A stretch of 64,000 nucleotides of DNA from an uncultured Eggerthellaceae bacterium (GCA_958452575.1 CAUDUM010000007.1:1-64000); one strand, 5' to 3'; shown: positions 35,320 through 44,311, numbered from the stretch's first letter. Program-made: numbers and translations. Notes: a model not told the origin generated them from the letters alone.

Positions 35320-35412
35320 CGAAGGCTCCGTTCTACGGACAAAAAGGTGGAAAATGCGCCGGGCACGCGAAGGCGCGCCCGGCAAGAGAGGAGGGGAAAA
35401 TAGTGGAGAGGT

Positions 35413-36270
35413 CTAGCAGTTGAGCACGACGCGCGCGGCCTCGAAGAGCTCCATGAAGCCTTCGGAGAAGAGCCACATGAGCAAGCGGACCGCCAGGCCG
35501 CCTGCCAGCGCGCCGACGAAGCCGACCGCCGCGAGCACGGTCAAAGTCTGGCGGTTGCCGCCCGCGGCGCAACGCAGGATGGCGATGGAGCATCCGATGG
35601 CGACCACGATGCCGCAGGCAACGGCCAAACCTGTTACGAGCGCCTGGGAGGCGACGTCGAAGCCTGCCGACTGCAGGTAGGCCAGGTAGGCCACGATGGT
35701 CACCGCGCCAACGATGGACGCCGCGAGCACGGGCACGCCCCACGGCTTCGCGGAAAACTCCTTGTCGGCGGCCAGGCTGACCAGCAGGAACAGCAGGGCG
35801 CCGGCGGCAAGCGAGGTGCCCAGGTACGCGATGGGCAGGATTTCGGTGAACCAGGCGGCCTTCGCGCTGATGACGTAGCCATGGCCCGTCACGAACGCCA
35901 GCAGGAGGCCCAGCACGATGCCGGCGACAGCAAAGCCCTTGCGCGCGCCGTCGACGCCGCTGCGCTTGGAAAGCACCAGGTAGACCACGCTGACCACGAC
36001 GAGCAGGCCCAACACCATGAGCTCGACGGAAATGCCCGAGAACGAGAACACATGGCGCACGGCGGCCATGACGTGCTGCGGGGAGGCAAGGTGCAGTACC
36101 GAGAACAGGCCGCCGACCACGACGAGCACGAGCGAGACGATGCCCACGGCGAACCGGGCGCGCTTCGTGCCGCCGGCGAACTCAGAGGCGCCTGCGAACG
36201 CGAACGCGCAGCCGCCGGCGCCGGCGAGCAAGGAGAACAGGACCAAAGGCCATTGGATGATCTCTTCCAT
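35413..36270 (-). CDS. DmsC-like membrane anchor subunit
   Basis: This 285-residue hydrophobic protein has about eight helices. It begins IIQWPLVLFSLLAGAGGCAFAF and has LFSVLHLASP after the second helix, as in DMSO-reductase anchor subunits of the DmsC family. It should bind menaquinol and hand electrons to the DmsB-like subunit. ATG at 36270 overlaps the TAA of the preceding gene (TAATG). A 93-base gap to the chaperone gene is the longest in the operon core. Confidence 0.87.
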   Translation of the reverse strand: MEEIIQWPLVLFSLLAGAGGCAFAFAGASEFAGGTKRARFAVGIVSLVLVVVGGLFSVLHLASPQHVMAAVRHVFSFSGISVELMVLGLLVVVSVVYLVLSKRSGVDGARKGFAVAGIVLGLLLAFVTGHGYVISAKAAWFTEILPIAYLGTSLAAGALLFLLVSLAADKEFSAKPWGVPVLAASIVGAVTIVAYLAYLQSAGFDVASQALVTGLAVACGIVVAIGCSIAILRCAAGGNRQTLTVLAAVGFVGALAGGLAVRLLMWLFSEGFMELFEAARVVLNC

Positions 36271-36860
36271 TACAGGTTCTCCTTCCAGGAGGCGTACTTC
36301 GGCGAGAGGATATAGCGCGTGAGCGGCGCCTCGCCGTCGGGAGCGGGCAGCTGGTGGATGCACTCGTCGTCGTACTTCGCGAGCTCCTTGGAGACGTCGG
36401 ACTCCGGGTCTTCCAGATCGCCGTAGAAGCGCGCGCCTCCCGGGCAGTTGTGGACGCAGGCCGGCTTGGAGTAGCCGTCGGCGGTCAGCTGGCTGCACAG
36501 GGTGCACTTGCCGACCACGCCCGCCTCCTTGTCGAACGAGCGCACGCCGTACGGGCAGGCGTACATGCAGTAGCGGCAGCCGATGCAGTCGTCGCGGTTC
36601 ACCAACACCACGCCCGTCTCGGTGTCGCGGTAGCTCGCGCCGGTGGGGCACACCTCGATGCAGCGGGCGTGCTCGCATTGCTGGCACTGGACCGGCAGGT
36701 TGTAGCGCTCGATGTCGGGGTAGGTGCCCGTGGGGCCCACCGCCAGCACGCGGTTGTAGTACACGCCGAGCGGCAGCGAGTTCTCGAACTTGCAGCTGAC
36801 GATGCAGCTGTCGCACCCAGTGCAGCGGTCAAGGTTGATGACCAGGCATTTCTTAGGCAC
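36270..36860 (-). CDS. DmsB-like iron-sulfur subunit, four [4Fe-4S] clusters
   Basis: This 196-residue ferredoxin subunit has four cysteine groups: CTGCDSCIVSC, CQQCEHARCIEVCP, CIGCRYCMYACP and CTLC with CVHNCPGG. This is the standard wire of DMSO/polysulfide-type reductases between anchor and catalytic subunit. There is no signal peptide, so it would cross the membrane together with the Tat-bearing catalytic partner. GTG at 36860 overlaps the upstream stop by 8 bases. Confidence 0.95.
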   Translation of the reverse strand: MPKKCLVINLDRCTGCDSCIVSCKFENSLPLGVYYNRVLAVGPTGTYPDIERYNLPVQCQQCEHARCIEVCPTGASYRDTETGVVLVNRDDCIGCRYCMYACPYGVRSFDKEAGVVGKCTLCSQLTADGYSKPACVHNCPGGARFYGDLEDPESDVSKELAKYDDECIHQLPAPDGEAPLTRYILSPKYASWKENL

Positions 36861-39738
36861 GGTGGAACACCTCCTCGGTATTGGGCTCGCTTTGGAGCGT
36901 GGGCATGAAGGGCTGGAACTCTTCCGGCTCCACCCAGATGCCCTCAGGCTTCTCGGACTTCTCGATGTTGATGCGGTAGCCGCGCCAGGACGCGGAGGCG
37001 AAGTTGGGGTTGACGACGTCGTCGCGCGCCATCAGGTTGACGTTGCACTGGCGCCAGCCGCCCGATGGGTTCTTCTGCGTCTCGTCGTAGCTTTCGGGGA
37101 AGTAGAAGCGTTCCATCATGACGACGCCGGGGCGCACGCCCTCGGTCAGGTATGCGCGGCCGCGCGTTTCGCCGCGGCGGGACCACAGGCGCACCCAGTC
37201 GCCGTGCTCGATGCCCAGCTTCTCGGCGTCGCGCGGATTGATGCGGCAGTCCGGCACGGGCATGAGCTCGCGGCTGTACGGCGCGTTGCGCAGCGTGGTG
37301 TGGTGGTAGTGCGCCACGCGGCCGGTCGTGAGGTAGAACGGGTAGTCCGGGTCGTCGTCCAGCATGTTCTCGCTCTGCTCCTTGTAGGTGCAGACGGCGT
37401 CGTACTCGGTGTCGTAGTCGTCTGGGCTGTCCTGCGTGAAGGGGAACATGTACGGGAAGCCGTAGCGGCCGTTGAGCACCGCCATGGTCACGTACGGCTC
37501 GCACTTGCGCGAAAGCGTGGCGAACCCGGCGGGCAGGCCGTCGTCGACAATGTCCAGATACTGGTAGTACTGGTACAGGTCCTCGATAGGCACCGTGACC
37601 GTGTGATCCTCGGAATGCTGCACGGCCTCTTCCCAGTCGTCCACGCCGAAGGCCTTCGCCCACTCAGGGTAGATGTCCTCCTTCGTGCGGTAGGTGCCGT
37701 TGAACTGGAAGTCGCGGTCGAGGATCTGGTCGTCGCCGCCCAGCTTCTCGCACAGGCGGTCGACCAGCTGCGTGGCCACGATGAACGGGTCGGCAGTCTC
37801 GCCCAGGTGCACGATCTGCTTGCGCATGAAGGTCTGGTTGAACTGCGTCACCATCTCAGAGCCGTGCTCGAACTCCAGCCACTCCTGCAGGGGCAGGAAC
37901 AGGTCCACGTCTTCGAAGGTGGTGGAGGTCATCATGGGGTACTGCTGGATGCAGTAGTCGAGCGTCGCGTAGGCCTGGTTCCATTCCTCGCCATTGCTCA
38001 TGGTGCAGTACTTGTTGCCCACCTGCTCCCAGCGCACGGAGATCTTGTACGGCTCGCCGGTCAGCAGCGCCTCGCGCACAGGGGCGAGCTCGTTGAGCTG
38101 CCACTGGTGGACCGCCTTGTGGCGGTCGGAGCCTAGGCGCGCACGCTGGTAGTCCACGAAGTCCTGGCGCTTCTTCTCGCCGTCGACGCCCTTCGCGTTC
38201 CAGGCGTCCACCGCGGCCTGCGAACGGCGCGTGTTTTCTTCGAGGGTCAGGCCCACGGTCCAGCCGACTCCGAAGGTCTCCTGGTAGGGGCGGGTGCACC
38301 AGAACTGGGTGGGACGGTGCGTCCAGCGCGACTCGGGCTTCTGTTCGGTCAGCACCACGCCGGGCTTGTCCACCTTGCCGCACAGCATGTCAAGCGCCAT
38401 GGTGCCGAAGATGAAGTTGGAGGAAAGCTCGCTCATGTCGGCGAACTGGCCGGTGCCGATGCCGCTTTTCGTGGTGGCGTACAGCTTCACGGCCTCTTCG
38501 ATGCGGTCGGCGTCGACCCAGGTGACCTCGGCGGTCTTTTCCAGCGTCCAAGGTTCCGCTTCCTGCCACTGAATCTGGCCGCCGGTGGGGCACTCCACGC
38601 CGTTCACCACCGCGGTGGTGAAGACGACCGGGTCGACCGGCGAGTTCTCAGGCAGCGTGAAGGGGAAGGGCTGGATGGAGTTGGTGCGCGCGTCGAAGCA
38701 CACGAACGCCGGGGTGTCGTAGACGCCGTTGGGGTCGGCCGAGGGGTTCACGTAGTCGGGCCAGACTTCCTCGGCGCGCCAGGGCAGGCGCGTTTCCGGG
38801 TTGATGAGGAAGGGATAGTTGGTCCAGTACTTGCAGAATTCCTCGTCGTAGAGGTTGTTGGAGATGATGTAGTTGAACCAGCCCAGCAACATGGCGATGT
38901 CGGACATGGGACGCACGGGCAGCCAGATGTCGGCCTTCGCCGCCTCTTCGGTGAAGTAGGGGTCGACGACGATGGTCTTGATGCCGCGCTCGCGCATGTC
39001 GGCGTTCGCACGGGCGGCGTAGGCGGCGCCGGACGCGGAAGTCTGCGCGCCCCAGAGGACCACGGCCTCCATAGTGGGGTTCCACGCGTTCCACATCTCG
39101 CGGGCGTTGTTGCCCTCGTGGCGGTTGTTCGAGCCGCCGCGCATCCACTGGCCCGCGCAGTCGGCGGGCAGGTAGCACTGACAGCCGCCGGCGGAAATGC
39201 ACACGGGCGCGCCCAGGGCGTCCTGCGTGACGCGCTGGAACACGTTGCCGTAGGTTCCGCCGCCGCCGGCGCCCACCATGATGGAGTACATGCCGTACTT
39301 CTTCACGGCGGTGGCCATCTGCTCGGCGGCCAGGTCGAGCGCCTCGTCCCAGCTGATGGCCTCCCACTCGTTCGTGCCGCGTTCGCCCACGCGCTTCATG
39401 GGGTGCAGCACGTGGCGCGGGCTGTAGACCAGGTGCAGTTGGTTCAGGGCCTTCGTGCACAGCGCGCCCTTGCTGAGCGTGCCGTTCTCGTCGCCCTCGA
39501 TCTTCACTGCCACGCCGTCCTCGGTGTACACCCAGCACGGGCAGTTGTTGTAGCAGTTGTGGCACACGGTGTGGTGCTTGACGCGCTCCACGCCCGACTG
39601 GGCGAACGCCTGGTCGGTCTCGGTCAGGGAGCTGTGGGCGGCAAGCCCGACCGCTCCGGCCGCGCCTGCCAGCGCCGAAAGCTTGGCGAAGCTGCGGCGC
39701 GTCATGGATGCGCGCGGCGTCCTCTCCTTGTCTTCCAT
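36853..39738 (-). CDS. Tat-exported molybdopterin oxidoreductase, catalytic subunit
   Basis: This 961-residue DMSO-reductase-family enzyme begins with a Tat signal (MTRRSFAKLSALAGAAG, residues 12-28). The [4Fe-4S] motif CHNCYNNCPC with a fourth Cys in GALCTKA follows, then the molybdopterin domains and a terminal HGDWVRLWSRRGETRG barrel. Residues GGCQCYLPAD near 190-205 hold the probable metal-ligand region, but which Cys binds is not clear. It is larger than DmsA (about 785). Similar large enzymes in Eggerthellaceae act on DMSO, aromatic or drug substrates. The substrate here is unknown. ATG at 39738 follows GGACGAG. Confidence 0.92.
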   Translation of the reverse strand: MEDKERTPRASMTRRSFAKLSALAGAAGAVGLAAHSSLTETDQAFAQSGVERVKHHTVCHNCYNNCPCWVYTEDGVAVKIEGDENGTLSKGALCTKALNQLHLVYSPRHVLHPMKRVGERGTNEWEAISWDEALDLAAEQMATAVKKYGMYSIMVGAGGGGTYGNVFQRVTQDALGAPVCISAGGCQCYLPADCAGQWMRGGSNNRHEGNNAREMWNAWNPTMEAVVLWGAQTSASGAAYAARANADMRERGIKTIVVDPYFTEEAAKADIWLPVRPMSDIAMLLGWFNYIISNNLYDEEFCKYWTNYPFLINPETRLPWRAEEVWPDYVNPSADPNGVYDTPAFVCFDARTNSIQPFPFTLPENSPVDPVVFTTAVVNGVECPTGGQIQWQEAEPWTLEKTAEVTWVDADRIEEAVKLYATTKSGIGTGQFADMSELSSNFIFGTMALDMLCGKVDKPGVVLTEQKPESRWTHRPTQFWCTRPYQETFGVGWTVGLTLEENTRRSQAAVDAWNAKGVDGEKKRQDFVDYQRARLGSDRHKAVHQWQLNELAPVREALLTGEPYKISVRWEQVGNKYCTMSNGEEWNQAYATLDYCIQQYPMMTSTTFEDVDLFLPLQEWLEFEHGSEMVTQFNQTFMRKQIVHLGETADPFIVATQLVDRLCEKLGGDDQILDRDFQFNGTYRTKEDIYPEWAKAFGVDDWEEAVQHSEDHTVTVPIEDLYQYYQYLDIVDDGLPAGFATLSRKCEPYVTMAVLNGRYGFPYMFPFTQDSPDDYDTEYDAVCTYKEQSENMLDDDPDYPFYLTTGRVAHYHHTTLRNAPYSRELMPVPDCRINPRDAEKLGIEHGDWVRLWSRRGETRGRAYLTEGVRPGVVMMERFYFPESYDETQKNPSGGWRQCNVNLMARDDVVNPNFASASWRGYRINIEKSEKPEGIWVEPEEFQPFMPTLQSEPNTEEVFHRA

Positions 39739-39800
39739 GTGTTCTCGTCCTTTCTTCGGCGGTTTCGGTTCTTTCGCGCCAGGACGGCGCGTGCGGTCCG

Positions 39801-40559
39801 TCAGACGGTGCGTCCGGCGGCCTTGAGCGCTGCCGCCCCCGCGCTTGTGAGCTTCCATCCCTCGTCCCACACCAGGCCGCCGGCCGATTCCAGCTTCGCC
39901 AGCAGGGCGCTGGGGTAGACGGGAAGGCTGGACAGGGCGTTGGTCGACTTCAGACCGAGCCCTTTCGCCTTCATGGCGTTCGCGACCGCTTGGTAGGTGC
40001 GGGGTTCGCGGCAGAATTCCAGCAGGTCCAGGTAGGCGCCTCCGCGCGCGGCGATGGAGTCGAGCAGCGCGTTCAGGCGCTTTTTCGGCTCCAGCTCGTC
40101 GGCCGCGGCCTTTCCGGCGTCAGTGGTCTGCAGGGCGTAGGAGCAGACGAGCTCGTCCGCCTCGTCCTCGCTCAAGCCTTCCGTCATCTCGGGCGTGACC
40201 TCGTTGCCGTCCTGGTCGAGCTCGAAGCGGTCGAGTCCGTCGGCGTTCACGAGGTGTGCGACAATGTTGCGCTGGCTTTGGTCCACGTAGCGGAATTCCG
40301 GGTACGTCGCCATTTCCTGCTCCACGTCCTCGATGCTCCGGCGCGTCTCGCAAAACACGAGCGTCTTGCGCATGATTTCGGTGAAGGAGCCTCTGCTGTG
40401 CAGGGTCTTGCGAACGCGCGCGACGCGCTCTTCGAAGGTCGGTTCCTCCGTCGGCCCGTCGACTGCCTGCGCTGTCTCCGCGTACGCCGCAGTGCATGCG
40501 GACGCCGCGTCGTCCAGCGGCAGGGAAGCCTCCGCCGCCTCTCCCGGGGTTCTTTCCAT
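39801..40559 (-). CDS. unknown protein heading the molybdoenzyme operon
   Basis: This 252-residue soluble protein has an acidic, low-complexity first 45 residues, a helical middle, and a C-terminal 80 residues with the look of a winged helix (YQAVANAMKAKGLGLKS, then LLAKLESAGGLVWDEGWKLT). A DNA-binding or operon-specific role is possible. I do not recognise a family. ATG at 40559 has a strong GAGGAGG site. It begins the minus-strand operon and is divergent from the membrane LuxR gene, so it is likely controlled by it. Confidence 0.6.
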   Translation of the reverse strand: MERTPGEAAEASLPLDDAASACTAAYAETAQAVDGPTEEPTFEERVARVRKTLHSRGSFTEIMRKTLVFCETRRSIEDVEQEMATYPEFRYVDQSQRNIVAHLVNADGLDRFELDQDGNEVTPEMTEGLSEDEADELVCSYALQTTDAGKAAADELEPKKRLNALLDSIAARGGAYLDLLEFCREPRTYQAVANAMKAKGLGLKSTNALSSLPVYPSALLAKLESAGGLVWDEGWKLTSAGAAALKAAGRTV

Positions 40560-40681
40560 TTCATCCTCCTCTCGTTTCCTCTTGCTGGCACGCAGGCTAC
40601 GCGCCGCGGCGCCCGGGCGGTATAGGCGAAGCGCCGAAACCGCTGTTGAGAGGGTCCACCAAAACGTCGATTTTTGCGAAA

Positions 40682-40754
40682 CGCCTGGTAAGAGGCGTAC
40701 CTTAACGAACGTCAAGCGAGAAGGTTCGCATGAAGCCGATGAGAGGCTTATACT
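40682..40754 (+). promoter_or_regulatory. regulatory region of the LuxR gene and divergent operon
   Basis: A hairpin ACGCCT/AGGCGT lies at about 40681-40698. TTCGCA (40725-40730) and TATACT (40749-40754) with an 18-base spacer form a possible promoter for the LuxR gene. The hairpin may be an operator. The operon's own promoter toward 40559 is not clear. Confidence 0.4.
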
Positions 40755-40822
40755 TGTTACGGCGTCGATGGAAGGTCGGCGCATCGCAAAGGGAGAGGCA
40801 TTTCGATACATGGAGGGTCGGC

Positions 40823-42274
40823 ATGCTGCGCACGAGCAAGCTGTTTTCAGTCCGCATGCTGGGATTCGGATTTTTCTGGGCGTGGCTGTTTTTGGTGGCG
40901 GTCTCGCCCTCGCCTTTGTTCGGGCAGCTGACGGGTCCCGGCGGCACGCCGTTCGAGCTTTGGGAGCTTTGCTTCCGGCTGCTCGCCCTCATCGCTGTCG
41001 GCGGCGTCGCGCGGCAGCTGGCTACCACGCGGGGAGTCTGGGTCTTGGCCGTCCTGTCCGCCGTGTTCGGCATTGCCGGCGTCGCGGCGCTGGGGCTTGC
41101 GCAGAACGCGGGCATGGTCGCCGCCGCGGCGCTTTTCGTCGGCGTGGCGGACACGTGCATGTTTGTCGGGTGGCTGAGCTTTTTCGGCTACCTGCGCCTG
41201 GGTGAGACTGCGCTTCTGATAACGCTTTCCTACGCGGTGGGGTCGGTCGTCCTGTTCGCGCTGTACGGCATGGGAAAGGGCGCCATGCAGGCGGCGTCGG
41301 TGCTGCTGCCGGTGGCCTCCGCGGTTTCGTTCGTGCTGGCTTACCGCTCGTTCGCGCAGACCTCCGACGCGCCGGAGCCGTGGGCGACGAGCGCCGACGC
41401 TTCCAAAACGCCGCTGCCTCCGGTCGTCTACCGGCTTTACGGCGCCTTGGCGGCGCTCGCGGCGCTGTTCGCCCTGTTCTCATGCGTCATGGTGCGACAA
41501 GGGGTGCAGGGGGCGAGCGGGCCGCTCGTGCAGGCGGGCTGCTGCATCGTCATCGCGTGCATCGTGGGCGCCGTCTTCGCTCTCACGCGGCAGGTGAAGG
41601 GCATGTACGGGCTGTACCGGCTTGCGCCTTTGGCCATGGGCGCGGGCTTCTGCTGCCTGGGCATGCTGGGCGGGCAAAGCTGGACCGCGGCGGGCGGCCT
41701 GGTCATGTTCGGCTTCCTGACGTTCGAAATACTTTCCCTCAACGACTTCTGCAATGCCGTGAAAACCAACGACGCTTCCTTGGTGCGCGCCATGACGGGC
41801 GCGCGCGTGGCGTCCTCGGCGGGCATGCTCGCAGGCTGGGGCGTTGGCATGGCGCTTCCGACGCAGACCGCTTGGGCCGACCTGCCGGGCGTCGCCGCGT
41901 TCGTGGGGGTGTTGGGCGTGCTCGTCGTCGGGTTTGCGGTGTTCACGAACACGGAGGTGGGCGGACTGCGCGATTTGTCGGGCGACCGCGCCGCCATGGA
42001 AAAGCTGGAGGATTTGGACCAGCGGGACAAGCTGCTCGATGGTTTCGCGCAGGCGTACGGCCTGTCGGGGCGCGAGCGGGAAGTGATGGGCTACCTGCTT
42101 TCCGGCCGCAATGCCGTCTACGTCGCCGAACAGCTGGTCATCGCGGAGTCGACCGCGCGCACGCACATCCATAAAATCTACCAGAAGACCGAAACGCACG
42201 CGCGTATGGAGCTCTTGGACGCGTTCGACGCGTTTTGCGCACAGCAAGGTTCGGATTCCGTGTGTGGCGCCTGA
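40823..42274 (+). CDS. membrane-bound LuxR-family transcriptional regulator
   Basis: This 483-residue protein has about 12 predicted helices in residues 10-380 and a C-terminal LuxR helix-turn-helix (about 415-470: LSGREREVMGYLLSGRN, AEQLVIAESTARTHIHKIY). This design is abundant in Eggerthellaceae, where such genes neighbour molybdoenzyme operons and sense their substrates. No kinase domain is present, so the membrane part probably binds the signal itself. ATG at 40823 follows GGAGGG. It is divergent from the seven-gene operon and is its most likely regulator. Confidence 0.92.
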   Translation: MLRTSKLFSVRMLGFGFFWAWLFLVAVSPSPLFGQLTGPGGTPFELWELCFRLLALIAVGGVARQLATTRGVWVLAVLSAVFGIAGVAALGLAQNAGMVAAAALFVGVADTCMFVGWLSFFGYLRLGETALLITLSYAVGSVVLFALYGMGKGAMQAASVLLPVASAVSFVLAYRSFAQTSDAPEPWATSADASKTPLPPVVYRLYGALAALAALFALFSCVMVRQGVQGASGPLVQAGCCIVIACIVGAVFALTRQVKGMYGLYRLAPLAMGAGFCCLGMLGGQSWTAAGGLVMFGFLTFEILSLNDFCNAVKTNDASLVRAMTGARVASSAGMLAGWGVGMALPTQTAWADLPGVAAFVGVLGVLVVGFAVFTNTEVGGLRDLSGDRAAMEKLEDLDQRDKLLDGFAQAYGLSGREREVMGYLLSGRNAVYVAEQLVIAESTARTHIHKIYQKTETHARMELLDAFDAFCAQQGSDSVCGA

Positions 42275-42339
42275 AGTCGTGGGCAGTGCATGGCATGGCG
42301 AGTCCGCGTCGCACCGTGCACTTGAAAGGCAGGGCTTCC

Positions 42340-42444
42340 ATGACGACGCCGGATTTCATCTTGAAGTTGCGCGAGAAGGCGGGGCACGACCTGCTGTGGC
42401 TGGTGGGCGTGACCGCCTGCGTGCTGGACGCGCGCGGGTGGTAG
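42340..42444 (+). pseudogene. 5' remnant of a NUDIX hydrolase gene
   Basis: Thirty-four codons read MTTPDFILKLREKAGHDLLW and on to VGVTACVLDARG, the usual start of bacterial NUDIX hydrolases, then stop before the NUDIX box. AAAGGCAGGG gives a ribosome site. The rest of the gene is missing, so the fragment is not functional as an enzyme. Confidence 0.6.
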
Positions 42445-42511
42445 CCGGAGACGCGAACGCATCTTTCGGGTATCATGGAGGGCGCCCGAAAAACATCGTG
42501 AAGAAGCATCA

Positions 42512-42855
42512 GTGAACGCCACGTCCGACCAGAAAGTCCTTGTGTTCGACTTTGGCGCGCAGTACGGTCAGCTCATCGTCCGCCGCGTGCGCGACCTGCA
42601 CGTCTACTCCGAAATCGTCCCGTGCGACACCTCCGCGGACGAGATCCGCGCGTTGGATCCTGCCGCCATCATCCTGTCCGGCGGCCCGGCGAGCGTCTAC
42701 GCCGAGGATGCGCCCTCCATCGACCCGCAGGTGCTGGAGCTGGGAGTGCCGGTGCTCGGTTTCTGCTACGGCCAGCAGATCATGGCCGTGACGCTGGGCG
42801 GCGAGGTCGGCCACACGGAAAAGGGCGGGTACGGCCCGGCGCCGCTTACGCGCAC
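42512..42855 (+). pseudogene. guaA: guaA (GMP synthase) 5' fragment
   Basis: The first 115 codons of GMP synthase are intact: VLVFDFGAQYGQLIVRRVR, the SGGPASVY turn, and GFCYGQQIM with the nucleophile Cys of the glutaminase. The frame then hits an IS3-family end at 42856. The glutaminase His-Glu pair, the ATP pyrophosphatase and the dimerisation domains are all missing. GTG at 42512 is the start. A functional guaA must exist elsewhere unless the cell relies on guanine salvage. Confidence 0.85.
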
Positions 42856-43055
42856 TGAATCTACCCCGATTTCGTTTACACCCCTACGCCGTCTTCAGGC
42901 GGCGATCGTCCTCGGGCCGGTTGGCCCGCTCGAACTCCTCGAGGCTGAGGTATCCCAGCGCCGAGTGGGTCCTTGCCCTGTTGTAGAAGCACTCGATGTA
43001 CTCGAAGATCTCGAGCGCCGCCCGCTCTCGGCTCTCGAAGGTGCGCGCGTGATAT
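42856..43055 (-). mobile_element. IS3-family insertion sequence fragment
   Basis: The last 53 codons of an IS3-type transposase B read on the minus strand from 43046 to the stop at 42884: ECFYNRARTHSALGYLSLEE is the typical end. The outer end TGAATCTACCCC at 42856 joins guaA. The other end is cut by the second IS at 43056. Confidence 0.8.
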
Positions 43056-43891
43056 GGCAACACTTTTTTGGACAGGGCTACGAGAGGATCAGGCCCGCCT
43101 CCCTGAACCCTGCCGGCGTCATGTAGCCGAGCGTCGAGTGCAGCCTGCAGTCGTTGTGCCAGTCCACCCAGTCGAAGAGCTCCGTCCCCAGCCGGTCCTC
43201 CGACGGGAACGCCCGCCCGCGCACCAGCTCGCGCTCGAGCGCCCCGCTCGTCGACTCGACGACCGCGTTGCCGCAGGGGTTGCCGGGGCGCGAGACCGAC
43301 CTCTCGATTCCGAAGGCCGAGAGCAGCGCGTCGGCATCCCCGTCGCAGAACTCCGGCCCCCTGCCGCCGTGGAAGGCCTCGATGTCGGCGAGCGGGAACG
43401 CCGCCATCGAGAAGGCGGCCTCGACCGGCCGCGCGTCCTCGCGCCGCCCGCGCGAGCATCCGGTAGCACGCGGAGCGGGGCGCGCCCGGGATCCCGCGCT
43501 GCGCCGATGCCGGGTAGCGGCGGGCGTTGGCCGCCATCGCCGTCGCTTTCGCGCGAATACCAGCGCCGCTTGCTTTAGCGCATCGACCCCCATCCTGAGG
43601 CGGGCGTTCTCCCGCTCCAGCCCGATGAGGCGGTTCCGCTCGGGCGTCCGGTTGTCCGCGGCGGCGGTGGAGCCGCACGCGCGCACGCGGCGGATCCGGC
43701 GGTCGGGCGTCGACTTGCCGAGGTCGTGCTCGCGCATCGCCCCGGCACGGGGCTTGCCGGAGTCCGCCAGAGCGACTATCTGCCTCCTGAACTCCTCGGT
43801 GAACTGCCTGGGGTGCTTCGGATCCCGCATGGGGCCTCCCTTCCTCGAAGGGCCCTCAGACTCTCATCAGGCTGTCCAAATAAGTATAGCC
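43056..43891 (-). mobile_element. IS3-family element with internal deletion
   Basis: Terminal inverted repeats of 20 bp (43056-43075 and 43872-43891) match at 17 positions and share ACTT and TTTGGACAG. The element is about 836 bp, whereas intact IS3 members are about 1.2-1.3 kb. It interrupts the older IS fragment on one side and the integrase gene on the other. Confidence 0.75.
43078..43830 (-). pseudogene. IS3-family transposase, OrfA joined to the OrfB end by deletion
   Basis: The first 90 codons are OrfA-like: FTEEFRRQIVALADSGKPRA, then RNRLIGLERENARLRMGVDAL, a leucine zipper. After about 40 scrambled residues the frame continues as the end of OrfB: FGIERSVSRPGNPCGNAVVE, then WHNDCRLHSTLGYMTP. 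The first catalytic Asp and much of the core are gone and the second Asp site reads Gly, so it is not active. Confidence 0.8.
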
Positions 43892-44057
43892 ACATCATGG
43901 TAGCCTCCGACTTGGTGCCGTGCACGGTGCGGCTGGGCGACTTCCTGTACTTGCCCGTCACGGGGTCCTTGCTGAGCGCGACCCTGATGCGCCACGTGTT
44001 CTTCCTTCCCGTCTTCTCCACCGACCCTATGCCGGACAATGAGCTTCTTCCCGACAT
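43892..44057 (-). pseudogene. tyrosine integrase, N-terminal stub
   Basis: About 55 codons from ATG at 44057 (AAAGGAG upstream) read as the arm-binding N-terminus of phage/ICE integrases: TWRIRVALSKDPVTGKYRK then TVHGTKSEA. The frame enters the IS at 43891 and the core-binding and catalytic domains are lost. It points away from the nearby att site, as integrase genes at element ends commonly do. Confidence 0.75.
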
Positions 44058-44185
44058 CTCGCACTCCTTTCCTTCGGGTCGCATGGGAAAGAAGGCACCG
44101 CCGAAGACCGGCCGCGTCAAGCGGCGTTTACTGACTCCTTTGCCCGTCTTCGGTCACAGTACACAAACGTACTGTTATGGGCAAA

Positions 44186-44211
44186 TTTGGGCTAATTTTG
44201 GGCTAAAATGC
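44186..44211 (+). repeat. right-end tandem TTTGGGCTAA repeat of the island
   Basis: Same block as at 32475-32499, with one extra T. It sits 100 bases inside the right tRNA duplicate. Confidence 0.6.
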
Positions 44212-44311
44212 TGAAACATCTTGAAACGCCATGGCTATCAGGATTTTTTGACGGGCTTCTGACCTGCGAAAATAGAAAATCGTGAAACAATCTGACCACT
44301 GGATAAGTTTT

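Noticed and set aside
36790..39918. Long plus-strand frames opposite the Tat-exported molybdoenzyme
   Set aside because: Both are shadows. The minus strand carries the full enzyme with Tat signal and cluster motifs.
43056..43891. An intact, active IS3 element
   Set aside because: It is too short, the transposase lacks catalytic residues and the middle is deleted.
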